From an uncultured Acidobacteriota bacterium (GTDB taxonomy: Bacteria > Acidobacteriota > Thermoanaerobaculia > UBA5066): a stretch of 34,838 nucleotides of DNA. Location: assembly GCA_903845115.1 (NCBI GenBank), contig CAIMWE010000304.1, forward strand, positions 1 to 34,838, given 5' to 3'. A program made the translations under genes and the position numbers. Positions 14,152 to 21,907 of the stretch are shown piece by piece (the stretch's first letter is position 1; each line of letters begins with the position of its first letter). The notes under the pieces are model-generated. The model was not told the DNA's origin. It ran no database searches and saw only the letters and a program-made list of their open reading frames with translations.

Positions 14152-15762
14152 TCACGAGAGGGTGACGAATCGGGCGGACTCGATCCCGTCGAGCTTCGCC
14201 ACGCCGTCCAGCAGCTTCCGGACGTCCACCCCCTCCGGGTGGTCGAACTTCACCACCGCCAGCGCCCGCCCGCCCGACGTGCGCGACAGCGCGAGGTCGG
14301 CGATGTTCACTCCTCGCTCCCCCAGGAACGTCCCGATCCGCCCGATCACCCCGGGCACGTCCCGGTTCACGAGGCAGAGGAACGACCCGTCGGGCGTGAA
14401 TTCCATCGGGTAGCCGTCGATCGCGACGATCCGGCCGAGCTCCTCCCCGAAGAAAGTCCCGGAGACGCTCCGCTCCCCCTTCGCCGAGGAGACCGTGACC
14501 GTCAGGAGGCTCGCGTACTTCACCGACTCCGCGTGGATCGTCTCGGTGACCGTGATCCCGTTGAGGCGGGCCACCGTGGAGGCGTTGACGAGGTTCACCC
14601 CTTCGGCCATCGACCGGCTCAGGGCCCCCTTCACGGCCGCCACCGAGGCGGCCTTCAGGACCGACGGCTTGAGGCCGGCCATCTCCAGGTGGATCTTGGA
14701 CGGGGCTTCCGGAAGGAGCTGCACGGCCAGCTCACCCACCTGCTCCGCCAGCTTCATCCAGGGGACCACGCCGTGCGGGTCGCCGCCGGACGGGAACGGG
14801 AGGTTCACCGCGGCGACGAAGGGCGCGCCGGAGAGGACCTCCACGAGGAGCTCGACCGTCTCCACCGCCACGCGGTCCTGCGCCTCCACCGTGGACGCCC
14901 CCAGGTGCGGGGTGCAGACCACCTTCGGGTGCTTCGCGAGCGTGAAGTCCTTCGGCGGCTCCACCGCGAAGACGTCGAGGGCCGCTCCCCCGATGTGGCC
15001 CGAGTCGAGCGCGGCGATGAGCGCGGCGTCGTCGATCAGGGCGCCGCGGGCGCAGTTGACGACCAGCGCCCCCTTCTTCATCCGGGCGAGGCGCTCGGCG
15101 TTGAGGAGCCCCTTGGTCTCGGGAGTGGTCGGGGTGTGGAGCGAGACGATGTCCGAGGTCTCCAGGACCTCCTCGAGCGTGGTGGTCCTCACGCCCAGCT
15201 CAGCGGCCTTCTCGGCCGCCACGTACGGGTCGTACGCGATGACCCGGACGTTCCAGGGCTTCAGCCGGGCCGCCACGCGGGCGCCTACCTGCCCGATGCC
15301 GACGAGGCCGACGGTCTTCCCCATCAGCTCGGTCCCGACGAACTTCGTCCTCTTCCACTCGCCCGCCTTCAGCGAGACCTGCGCCTCGGGGACCTTCCTG
15401 AGGAGCGCGAGGAGGAGGGCGATGGTGTGCTCGGCCGCCGAGACGACGTTCCCCGACGGGGCGTTGACGACCAGGATCCCGAGCTCGGTCGCGGCCTTGA
15501 CGTCCACGTTGTCGAGGCCGACGCCGGCCCGCCCGACCACCTTCAGCCTCTTCCCGGCCGCGAGGAGCTCCCGGTCGACCTGGGTGGCGGAGCGGACGAC
15601 GAGGGCGTCGTAGCCGCCGATCGTGGCCAGCAGCTCCTCCCGGGAGAGGCCCGTCTTCACGTCGCACGGATAACCGGCCCTGGCCAGGACGGCCAGGCCG
15701 GTCTCCGAGAGCGGCTCCGAGACGAGGACCTTCTTCTTCCCGGTCTCCTTCCCGCCCGTCAC
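14152..15762 (-). CDS. serA: D-3-phosphoglycerate dehydrogenase (long ACT-containing form)
   Basis: Commits 3-phosphoglycerate to serine by NAD-dependent oxidation. The 536-aa protein has the substrate domain with VGRAGVGLDNVD, the NAD domain (VGLVGIGQVGARVA), catalytic NCARGALID (Arg), DVFAVEP (Glu) and TPHLGAST (His). The long form continues with an intervening substrate-binding domain and a C-terminal ACT domain (FLCLVNRDVPGVIGRIGTFLGE), usually for serine feedback. GTG 15762 gives a GTGA overlap with the aminotransferase gene, so the two steps of the pathway are coupled. A longer open frame continues upstream but only overlaps the aminotransferase. Confidence 0.96.
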   Translation of the reverse strand: MTGGKETGKKKVLVSEPLSETGLAVLARAGYPCDVKTGLSREELLATIGGYDALVVRSATQVDRELLAAGKRLKVVGRAGVGLDNVDVKAATELGILVVNAPSGNVVSAAEHTIALLLALLRKVPEAQVSLKAGEWKRTKFVGTELMGKTVGLVGIGQVGARVAARLKPWNVRVIAYDPYVAAEKAAELGVRTTTLEEVLETSDIVSLHTPTTPETKGLLNAERLARMKKGALVVNCARGALIDDAALIAALDSGHIGGAALDVFAVEPPKDFTLAKHPKVVCTPHLGASTVEAQDRVAVETVELLVEVLSGAPFVAAVNLPFPSGGDPHGVVPWMKLAEQVGELAVQLLPEAPSKIHLEMAGLKPSVLKAASVAAVKGALSRSMAEGVNLVNASTVARLNGITVTETIHAESVKYASLLTVTVSSAKGERSVSGTFFGEELGRIVAIDGYPMEFTPDGSFLCLVNRDVPGVIGRIGTFLGERGVNIADLALSRTSGGRALAVVKFDHPEGVDVRKLLDGVAKLDGIESARFVTLS

Positions 15763-16901
15763 GCGGCGGTTCCCGCGGGGGCGGCCGAGCGAACCTTGGC
15801 CGCAGCCACCTCGATCGCCGCCAGGTAGTTCTTCACCGAGAGGACGTCGACGTCGCCCATGTGGCCGATGCGGATGTTGGAGGCCTTGAACTTGCCGTAG
15901 CCGGAGCCGGGGGTGTACCCGTCCTTCTTCAGCGCCTTGTTCAGGTCGTCGGGGGCGACTCCCTCGGGCGGGAAGAGGGACGAGACCGTGGGCGAGTAGT
16001 TCTCCCTGGCCTTGGGGAGGAAGCGGAAGCCGGCCTTCGGCGCCCACGCCTCCACCGCGGCGAGAATCTCGTGGTGGCGGGCCCAGCGGTTCTCCATCCC
16101 CTCGGCCAGGATGTGGTCGAGCTGGACGTCGAGGGCGTAGAGGAGCGGGAGCGACGGCGTCGTGGGGTTCTGCTTCTTCAGGCCGAAGGCCTCGACGTCG
16201 ACGAGGTCGAGATAGAGGCCGCGGAACTTCTTCGCCTTGGCGCGCGTCATGGCCCGCTCGGAGGCGGCGTAGACCGCGATGCCGGGAGGCAGCGCCAGCG
16301 CCTTCTGGGAGCCGGCGACCGCGACGTCGAGGCCCCACTCGTCGAACTCCATCTTCGTCCCGGCCAGCGAGGTGACGACGTCGGCGAGGACGAGGGCGTC
16401 GGAGCTCTCCCGGATCACCTTGGCGATCGCCTGGAGATCCGAGATCGTCCCGGTGGAGGTCTCGTTGTGGACGACCGTGACGGCGGCGTACTTCTTGGCG
16501 GCGAGCGCCTTCTTCACCTCGTCGGCCAGGATCGGCGTGCCCCACTCGGCCTTGCAGACGTCCCCTTCCATCCCGAGGCGCTTCACCATCTCGCCCCACT
16601 TGTCGGAGAAGGCGCCGTTGCAGCAGGAGAGAACGGGCCCCTCGACGCAGGAGACGAGGGCCGCTTCCCACACGCCCGTGGCAGAGGTGGCGAGCGTGTG
16701 CGAGAGGACCTTCGTCCGGAAGACCTTCGGGAGCTTCTCGAGGATCCTCCCGTAGAGGTCGGAGAAGGCGGCGGAACGGTGCGACATCATCGGTCCGCCG
16801 AGGGCTTGAAGGACCTGCGGGCGGACCCAGACGGGCCCCGGGTTATAGAACTTGACCTGTCCCTGGTGGCCGGACGTCGAGTCGAAATTCTGTGCGCTCA
16901 T
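15759..16901 (-). CDS. Class V aminotransferase, probably phosphoserine (or serine-pyruvate type) aminotransferase
   Basis: PLP enzyme of the serine-pyruvate/alanine-glyoxylate group, 380 aa. It begins with KFYNPGPVWVRPQVLQAL and SHRSAAFSDLYG, then has VVHNETSTGT, LVLADVVTSLAG with the PLP-binding Asp, and GSQKALALPPG with the Schiff-base Lys. NPTTPSLPLLYALDVQL completes the fold. Because it precedes serA with a 4-base overlap, the likely role is 3-phosphohydroxypyruvate to phosphoserine, replacing a canonical SerC; this is inferred from context. ATG 16901 is chosen at the family N-terminus; the frame is open to 17003. TAGAAT seven bases upstream with no Shine-Dalgarno hints at a leaderless mRNA. 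Confidence 0.88.
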   Translation of the reverse strand: MSAQNFDSTSGHQGQVKFYNPGPVWVRPQVLQALGGPMMSHRSAAFSDLYGRILEKLPKVFRTKVLSHTLATSATGVWEAALVSCVEGPVLSCCNGAFSDKWGEMVKRLGMEGDVCKAEWGTPILADEVKKALAAKKYAAVTVVHNETSTGTISDLQAIAKVIRESSDALVLADVVTSLAGTKMEFDEWGLDVAVAGSQKALALPPGIAVYAASERAMTRAKAKKFRGLYLDLVDVEAFGLKKQNPTTPSLPLLYALDVQLDHILAEGMENRWARHHEILAAVEAWAPKAGFRFLPKARENYSPTVSSLFPPEGVAPDDLNKALKKDGYTPGSGYGKFKASNIRIGHMGDVDVLSVKNYLAAIEVAAAKVRSAAPAGTAA

Positions 16902-16908
16902 GCGCCGG

Positions 16909-16914
16909 ATTCTA
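16909..16914 (-). promoter_or_regulatory. Possible -10 (TAGAAT) of a leaderless aminotransferase-serA-ddl transcript
   Basis: Minus-strand TAGAAT, followed by CCGGCGC and then ATG 16901. Seven bases separate hexamer and start codon, so initiation would fall at the start codon. The same TAGAATCCGGC string precedes spoIID. Confidence 0.45.
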
Positions 16915-17041
16915 CCGCCCGGGAGGGGCGCGACGACGAGCCCGAACCGTGACGGCCGTCCCTTCTCCGGCCGGACGGTCGTTCCCGTCATATCGGGTGA
17001 CAAATCGTCCGAAATCTGGAATTCGCTCCGGCCTCTGCCGG

Positions 17042-17695
17042 TCAGAGCCCGCGGAACAGGGGAAGCAACTCGCCCAGGGTGCGGAGGATCAGGTCCGGGG
17101 CGGATTCCAACAGCTCCTCGCGGGTCGACGAGCCGGTCGCCAGGACGGCCACGGGCATCCCCACGGCGCGGGCCGTCTGGACGTCGATCGGCATGTCCCC
17201 CACGAAGAGAGTCTCTTCCGGCGCCGAGCCCATCGCCGCGAGCGCTGCCAGGGCCATCCCCGGGTCGGGCTTGGGGACGAAGCCCAGGTCGGGTCCGCCG
17301 ACGAAGGCGAAGCGCGAGGCGATCCCGAGGTGGTCCAGGATCTGCCGGGAGAAGAGGGCCGGCTTGTTGGAGGCGATCGACATCGGGATGCCGCGGCGGG
17401 AGAGCTCCGCCATCACCTCTTCCGCGTCGTGGAAGAGCGTCGATCCGGAGAGGGCCGTCTCGCGGTACCGCTCGCGGAAGAGGCGGACCCCCTCGTCCAC
17501 GCTCTCGGGGCCGATCGCCTTCTCGATGAGGCGCGGGAGTCCCTCTCCCACCATGAAGCGGGTCTGGTCGAGGGTCACAGGGTCCTTTCCGTAGTGGACC
17601 AGGACCGGGTTCAACGCCGCCCGGATCCCCTCGTAGGAGTCGAGGAGGGTCCCGTCCAGGTCGAAGACGACCGCCCGATATCCGCCGGTGCTCAC
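17042..17695 (-). CDS. HAD-family phosphatase (phosphoglycolate phosphatase-like)
   Basis: A 217-aa haloacid-dehalogenase hydrolase with all four motifs: VVFDLDGTLLDS (nucleophile and general-acid Asp), SIASNKP, the KPDPGMAL Lys and FVGDMPIDVQTARAVGM. The helical cap after motif I fits the Gph/phosphoglycolate phosphatase subgroup. GTG 17695 overlaps the stop of the oxidoreductase gene (GTGA). The substrate cannot be read from sequence. A phosphoglycolate role is the default for the subgroup; a MurNAc-6-phosphate role (MupP-like) is an alternative given the nearby muramidase domain. It ends its operon. Confidence 0.85.
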   Translation of the reverse strand: MSTGGYRAVVFDLDGTLLDSYEGIRAALNPVLVHYGKDPVTLDQTRFMVGEGLPRLIEKAIGPESVDEGVRLFRERYRETALSGSTLFHDAEEVMAELSRRGIPMSIASNKPALFSRQILDHLGIASRFAFVGGPDLGFVPKPDPGMALAALAAMGSAPEETLFVGDMPIDVQTARAVGMPVAVLATGSSTREELLESAPDLILRTLGELLPLFRGL

Positions 17696-18645
17696 GAGAC
17701 CTCGAGGACGATCTTCCCGACGTTCGCGTTGGCCGCCATCTGGCGGTGGGCGTCGGCCGCCCGCTCGAGCGAGAGGACGGTGTCGACCACCGGCACGAGG
17801 CTCCCGTCGGAGAACCCGGGCAGGACGTCGCGAACGAACGCCGCGGTCAGGTCTAGCTTCTCGGCGAGCGGCCGCGCGCGGAGCGTCGACCCGATCAACC
17901 GCAGCCGGCGGGCCAGGAGGACCCGCAGGTCCAGCTTCGCCGCCCCGCCCGCCATCGTCGCGATCAGGACGAGCCGTCCGCCCGGCTTCATCAACGACAG
18001 GTTTCCTCCCAGCGTCGCCCCGCCGACCGGGTCGAGGACGACGTCCACCGCCAGCGGGCCGAGGGCCGCCGAGATCGGCCCGGCGAAGTTCCCGTCCGGG
18101 GCGACGACGACCAGGTCCGCGCCGAGGGCCTTCAGCGCCCCCCCCTTCGCCTCCGACCGGACCGTCGCGACGACCCGGGCGCCCGCGCGCCGCGCGAGCT
18201 GGATCGCCGCCGTGCCGACCCCCGACGCCGCCGCGTGGATCAGCACCGTCTCCCCCTTCGCCAGGTGGGCCTCCCGGAAGAGGTTCAGGTAGGCCGTGAA
18301 CCATGCCTCCGGGATCGCCGCGGCCTCGACGAAGGCCATCGCGGCGGGGATCGGCATCATCATCCCGCGGGGGACAGCCACTTTCTCGGCGTAGCCGCCG
18401 CCCGGCAGGAGGAAGAAGACCCGCTCTCCCATCCCGTCCACCTCGCCCGCCGCCTCCAGGCCGAGGATGGAGGATGCGCCAGGGGGGGGCGGGTACTTGC
18501 CGGCCGCCTGGAGGAGGTCGGCGCGGTTCACCGCGGTCGCCCGGACGCGGACGAGCACCTCTCCGGCCGCGGGGACCGGAGCGGGGGCGTCGCCGAAGAC
18601 GAGCGCTTCGGGACCGCCCGGGGACGGGACGAGGATCGCTTTCAT
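17692..18645 (-). CDS. NAD(P)H quinone oxidoreductase, zinc-independent MDR family
   Basis: A 317-aa medium-chain reductase of the quinone oxidoreductase/PIG3 type. The GroES-like N-terminus has VRATAVNRADLLQAAGKYPPPPG and GLEAAGEV. The Rossmann part contains HAAASGVGTAAIQLARRAGARVVAT, and DVVLDPVGG and GKIVLEV follow. Zn ligands of alcohol dehydrogenases are absent. It probably reduces quinones or reactive carbonyls in the cytosol with NADPH. ATG 18645 is four bases after the upstream stop, with AAGGG as ribosome-binding site. It has no evident link to the cofactor genes beyond co-transcription. Confidence 0.9.
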   Translation of the reverse strand: MKAILVPSPGGPEALVFGDAPAPVPAAGEVLVRVRATAVNRADLLQAAGKYPPPPGASSILGLEAAGEVDGMGERVFFLLPGGGYAEKVAVPRGMMMPIPAAMAFVEAAAIPEAWFTAYLNLFREAHLAKGETVLIHAAASGVGTAAIQLARRAGARVVATVRSEAKGGALKALGADLVVVAPDGNFAGPISAALGPLAVDVVLDPVGGATLGGNLSLMKPGGRLVLIATMAGGAAKLDLRVLLARRLRLIGSTLRARPLAEKLDLTAAFVRDVLPGFSDGSLVPVVDTVLSLERAADAHRQMAANANVGKIVLEVS

Positions 18646-18649
18646 GAGT

Positions 18650-20356
18650 TCATCCCTTCTCCAGGTCGAGGCGCCGGACGACCAGCCCGAGCAGACGGCC
18701 GGCCTCCTCGAACGCCAGGCGCGGAACGGAGGAGTCGTGCCCCGTTCCCCGGTCGGTGACGACCGCGAAGACTTCCGGGTCGGCCCCGAGCATCGGCTCG
18801 CGGCCGGTCGCGCCCCGGACCACCTCGACCTTCGGAAATCCGGGCTCCGCCTTGAACCCCTCCACGACGGCGACGTCGACCCCGGGCATCTCCCGGGCGA
18901 TGAAGGCCGAGAGCCCGCCTTGCTCTCCGCGGCGGTGAGCCGCCGTCCGGCTGCCGGCGACGAACAGGGCCGGGCTGGCCCCCGCGGCCGCGTGCCGCCG
19001 GGAGTCCTTCCCCGCCACGTCGGTCTCCTCGTCGTGCCCGGTGTGCTTGAGGCTCCCCACCTTCAGCCCTCGCGCGGCCAGCCCCTCGATCAACCTCACC
19101 GTGACCCCCGTCTTCCCCGAATCGTGAGCCCCGACGACGAGGACTGTCGGCACCGGCGCCCCCGCCTTCCGGTAGAGGAGCGCCTTCTCGCGCACGGGCG
19201 CGAACCGCGCGACGTCCGCCGGGAACGTTCCGATCCACTCGTCGAGCGGCCTTGCCGAGTCGACGAGCCGGCGGTACTCGGCCGTCCCGGCCAGCAGGTC
19301 GATCGCGGGGACGTCGGAGCGGTACTCGTACTCCTCGGTCCGCCACCCGAATCGGGCCGGGGCCTGGTCCCGGAGGAGCCGGATCAGCCTCAGCCCGGTC
19401 TCGAAGGGGCGGAAGGCGTCCTCGTCGGTGACGTGGATCTGGACGCCGCCGCACTCCACGCCCGCGTGCTTGTGGAACGTCGGCCGGAAGAGGTGAGGCC
19501 GGAAGACGACGCCGGGAAGGCCCAGGCCGTTCGCCCCGTCCGCCGCCTTCCCCGCGTCGATCCAGGGGGCTCCCACGAGCTCGAAGGGGCGCGTGGTCCC
19601 GCGCCCTTCCGAGAGGTTCGTCCCCTCGAAGAGGCAGCCGCCCGGGTAGACGAGCGCGGTCTCTTTCGTGGGCATGTTCGGCGAGGGGAAGACCCACGGG
19701 CCGGGCTCGCCGAGGCGCTCCCGCGGCGGAAGGAGGCCCGCGGCCGTCGCCATGGGGACGACGGTCAGGTCACAGCCGAGGCGGTACTCCTCGTTGACGA
19801 AACGCGCGATCTCGCCGGGCGTCATGCCGTGCCGGACGGGAACCGGGTAGAGACCGATGAACGAGAGGAGCGGCTCCTCCGCGAGGTTCCCCTCCACCGC
19901 CAGGCCCCCGAGCGGGTTCGGCCGGTCGAGGACGAAGAGCGGGATCCGCGCCGTCGCGCAGGCCTTCATCATCAGAGCGGTGGTCCAGACGAAGGTGTAG
20001 TAGCGGCTCCCGACGTCGGGCAGGTCCGAGACGACCGCGTCGAGGCCGGCCAGGTGCTCCGGGCGGGGAGCCAGGTCGGCGGCCCTCTTCCCGTAGAGGG
20101 AGACGACCGGGATCTCCTCGCGGCCGCCGCCGTCCTCCACCGCGACCATGTCCTGAGCGGCGCCGGTCAGCCCGTGCTCCGGTCCGAAGAGGAGGCGGAC
20201 GTCCAGGCCCGCTCCGGCCAGCGCCGTCCGAGCGGGGGCGAAGCGGGAAGTCACCGAGGCCGGGTTGACGAGGAGACCGATCCGTTTCCCGCGGAGGGGC
20301 GCCGGGTCGGCGCAGAGGCGGTCGAGGCCCACGAGGAGCGGCGGTCTACTGGTCAA
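18650..20356 (-). CDS. Fusion: NamZ-like (DUF1343) exo-muramidase domain plus MobB
   Basis: One uninterrupted 568-aa frame with two unrelated domains. Residues about 8-395 are DUF1343/NamZ: LRGKRIGLLVNPAS, FGPEHGLTG (58-65), DLPDVGSRYYTF, DRPNPLGG, RHGMTPGEIARF and the very conserved stretch from SPNMPTKETALVYPGG to ELVGAPW. NamZ (B. subtilis YbbC) removes MurNAc from non-reducing ends. Residues about 402-565 are MobB, the GTP-binding adaptor for molybdopterin dinucleotide synthesis: Walker A GAHDSGKT (409-416), LKHTGHDEETDVAGKDSRRHAAAGA and VVEGFK. No signal peptide is seen, so both halves should be cytosolic. The start appears to be TTG 20356, one base after the spoIID stop with AAAAGG upstream; GTG 20332 is an alternative. 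Confidence 0.92.
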   Translation of the reverse strand: MTSRPPLLVGLDRLCADPAPLRGKRIGLLVNPASVTSRFAPARTALAGAGLDVRLLFGPEHGLTGAAQDMVAVEDGGGREEIPVVSLYGKRAADLAPRPEHLAGLDAVVSDLPDVGSRYYTFVWTTALMMKACATARIPLFVLDRPNPLGGLAVEGNLAEEPLLSFIGLYPVPVRHGMTPGEIARFVNEEYRLGCDLTVVPMATAAGLLPPRERLGEPGPWVFPSPNMPTKETALVYPGGCLFEGTNLSEGRGTTRPFELVGAPWIDAGKAADGANGLGLPGVVFRPHLFRPTFHKHAGVECGGVQIHVTDEDAFRPFETGLRLIRLLRDQAPARFGWRTEEYEYRSDVPAIDLLAGTAEYRRLVDSARPLDEWIGTFPADVARFAPVREKALLYRKAGAPVPTVLVVGAHDSGKTGVTVRLIEGLAARGLKVGSLKHTGHDEETDVAGKDSRRHAAAGASPALFVAGSRTAAHRRGEQGGLSAFIAREMPGVDVAVVEGFKAEPGFPKVEVVRGATGREPMLGADPEVFAVVTDRGTGHDSSVPRLAFEEAGRLLGLVVRRLDLEKG

Positions 20357-20357
20357 G

Positions 20358-21305
20358 TCACGGCCTTTTCTGCGCGGCGGCCTCGAGCACGTCGAGAGCG
20401 ACCACCCGCGCCCCTCGATAATAGTGCGCCAGGATCGCCTCCCACGTTTCGCCCCGTTTCGCCCGGACGATCGCTCCGGTCTGGCAGAGTCCGGCGCCGT
20501 GCCCCGTGCCCCGGCCCGAGAGGACGTATTCGGGCCGCGTCTCCTCGAGGTCGAACCAGGTCGAGCGGACGGTGGACCAGCCCCACAGCTCCGAAGCGCT
20601 CCTCCTGAAGTCGAATCCGCGGACGATCAGGGACTTTCCACCCGGTCCGACCAGGCGGACGGCCGTGACCCGCTCTCCCCCGTCCCGCCCGTACACCTCC
20701 AGGAACCTCGCCTCCGGCAGTCCGAGGGCCTCGCCCAGGGCCGGGATCGCGGTGCGCGGAAGCCGGAAGGTCCAGGCCGAACCGGCCGTCCCGAGGCACG
20801 CGTCGTCCTCCACCGACTCCAGGTCCGGGATCTCCTCGTCGTCCCAGACGTCGGCCGGGCGGGCCGTCCGCCCGCCGCAGTTGGCGCTGAAGGGCGCCGC
20901 GATGACGCGCCCCCCCTGCACGAGGACGAGGCCCAGCGTCGCCTCTGCCGCCCCCCGCGTCGCGGGGGTCGCGCGGGAGAGGCCCTGGAAGACCTGGCAG
21001 TGGGTCCCGTCGCAGAGGTCCGCCCCTTCGTCCTGATGCCGGCCGCTCTTGGCCAGCGCGTACGAGCGGGCGGCCACCGCCTGCGCCTCCAGCGCCGCCT
21101 CCGGGGCGCGGCTGCCGATCTCGGCCGGGAGGACCGCGGCGACGTAGGCCTCCAGCGGGACCGTCTCCACCTTCCCCGTCCCGATCCGGAGGATTCGACG
21201 GAAGCGGCCGGCCGCGTCGGGCTTCGAATGGGCCGCCGGCCCGAGGACGAGAAGGAGCCCCCCGAGGAGCCCGATGCCGAGGATGGTGTGTGCCGGGCGC
21301 CTCAC
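20358..21305 (-). CDS. SpoIID/LytB-domain protein (peptidoglycan lytic transglycosylase-like)
   Basis: 315 aa with an N-terminal signal peptide (HTILGIGLLGGLLLVLGPAAHS), so it is exported. The SpoIID domain follows: VPLEAYVAAVLPAEIGSRAPEAALEAQAVAARSYAL, DGTHCQVFQG, FSANCGGRTA and the terminal SGRGTGHGAGLCQTGA with HYYRGA. SpoIID family members cleave glycan strands lacking stem peptides; outside sporeformers they act in septal or recycling processes. GTG 21305 is the start; TAGAAT lies nine bases before it. It is immediately followed by the NamZ-MobB gene, whose first domain also degrades glycan. Confidence 0.9.
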   Translation of the reverse strand: MRRPAHTILGIGLLGGLLLVLGPAAHSKPDAAGRFRRILRIGTGKVETVPLEAYVAAVLPAEIGSRAPEAALEAQAVAARSYALAKSGRHQDEGADLCDGTHCQVFQGLSRATPATRGAAEATLGLVLVQGGRVIAAPFSANCGGRTARPADVWDDEEIPDLESVEDDACLGTAGSAWTFRLPRTAIPALGEALGLPEARFLEVYGRDGGERVTAVRLVGPGGKSLIVRGFDFRRSASELWGWSTVRSTWFDLEETRPEYVLSGRGTGHGAGLCQTGAIVRAKRGETWEAILAHYYRGARVVALDVLEAAAQKRP

Positions 21306-21314
21306 GCGGGCCGG

Positions 21315-21320
21315 ATTCTA
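21315..21320 (-). promoter_or_regulatory. Possible -10 (TAGAAT) of a leaderless spoIID transcript
   Basis: Minus-strand TAGAAT nine bases upstream of GTG 21305, followed by CCGGC exactly as before the aminotransferase gene. The adjacent SD-like GAGGAGTGG is too far upstream to serve the GTG. The 89-bp gap after moaB leaves room for a separate promoter. Confidence 0.42.
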
Positions 21321-21394
21321 AGGGCCACTCCTCGCCCCCCTCCTGCGGACCCGATCCGAGACCCGCGCCGGTTCCGGTCGGCGCCCGGTCGTCG

Positions 21395-21907
21395 TCAGGC
21401 CGTCTCGCCCGAGGGCGGGTGGAGCGCCTCGCCGCGGAGGGAGGCCACGGCGTGCCCGAGGACGGGCGCGATCGCCGCGAGGCACTCCACGGCCCCGCGG
21501 GGGGAGCCGGGCAGGTTCACGATCAACGTCCGCTCCCGGACGCCGGCGACCTGGCGGGCGAGGACCGCCGTCGCGACCGTCACCCGTGTCTCGGCCCGCA
21601 TCGCCTCGGCCAGGCCCGGGACCTGGTAGTCGATCACCGACAGGGTCGCCTGCGGCGTCACGTCGCGCGGGGAGAGACCGGTTCCGCCGGTGGTGACCAC
21701 GAGGTCGGCCGCGTCCGTCTCGGCCAGCCGCCGCAGGTTCCAGGCGATGTCGTCCTCCTCGTCGGGGACGATCCGCGTCTCGACGATCTCGAGGCCGCCG
21801 AGGAGGCGATGCAGGGCCTGGACGACGGCCGGTCCGCCCCGGTCCTCCCGCTCCCCGCGGAACGACCGGTCGGACACCGTGAGGACGGCGACGCGAATCG
21901 GGCTCAC
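21395..21907 (-). CDS. moaB: MoaB/MogA-family molybdopterin adenylyltransferase-like protein
   Basis: 170 aa of the MoaB/MogA fold: IRVAVLTVSDRSFRGEREDRGG, DLVVTTGGTGLSPRDVTPQATL and LIVNLPGSPRGAVECL. These proteins activate molybdopterin by adenylylation (MogA) before Mo insertion; in some organisms MoaB takes this role. GTG 21907 overlaps the moaA stop as GTGA. It is followed by an 89-bp gap and spoIID. MogA and MoaB cannot be separated with certainty here. Confidence 0.9.
   Translation of the reverse strand: MSPIRVAVLTVSDRSFRGEREDRGGPAVVQALHRLLGGLEIVETRIVPDEEDDIAWNLRRLAETDAADLVVTTGGTGLSPRDVTPQATLSVIDYQVPGLAEAMRAETRVTVATAVLARQVAGVRERTLIVNLPGSPRGAVECLAAIAPVLGHAVASLRGEALHPPSGETA

Noticed and set aside
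15763-16671. N-terminal extension of serA into the aminotransferase gene
   Set aside because: It reads a shadow frame of the aminotransferase; SerA homology begins just after GTG 15762.
18650-20356. Two separate genes (namZ and mobB) merged by misreading
   Set aside because: The frame has no stop between the domains and no start codon with a ribosome-binding site is evident at the junction, so a fusion is the better reading.
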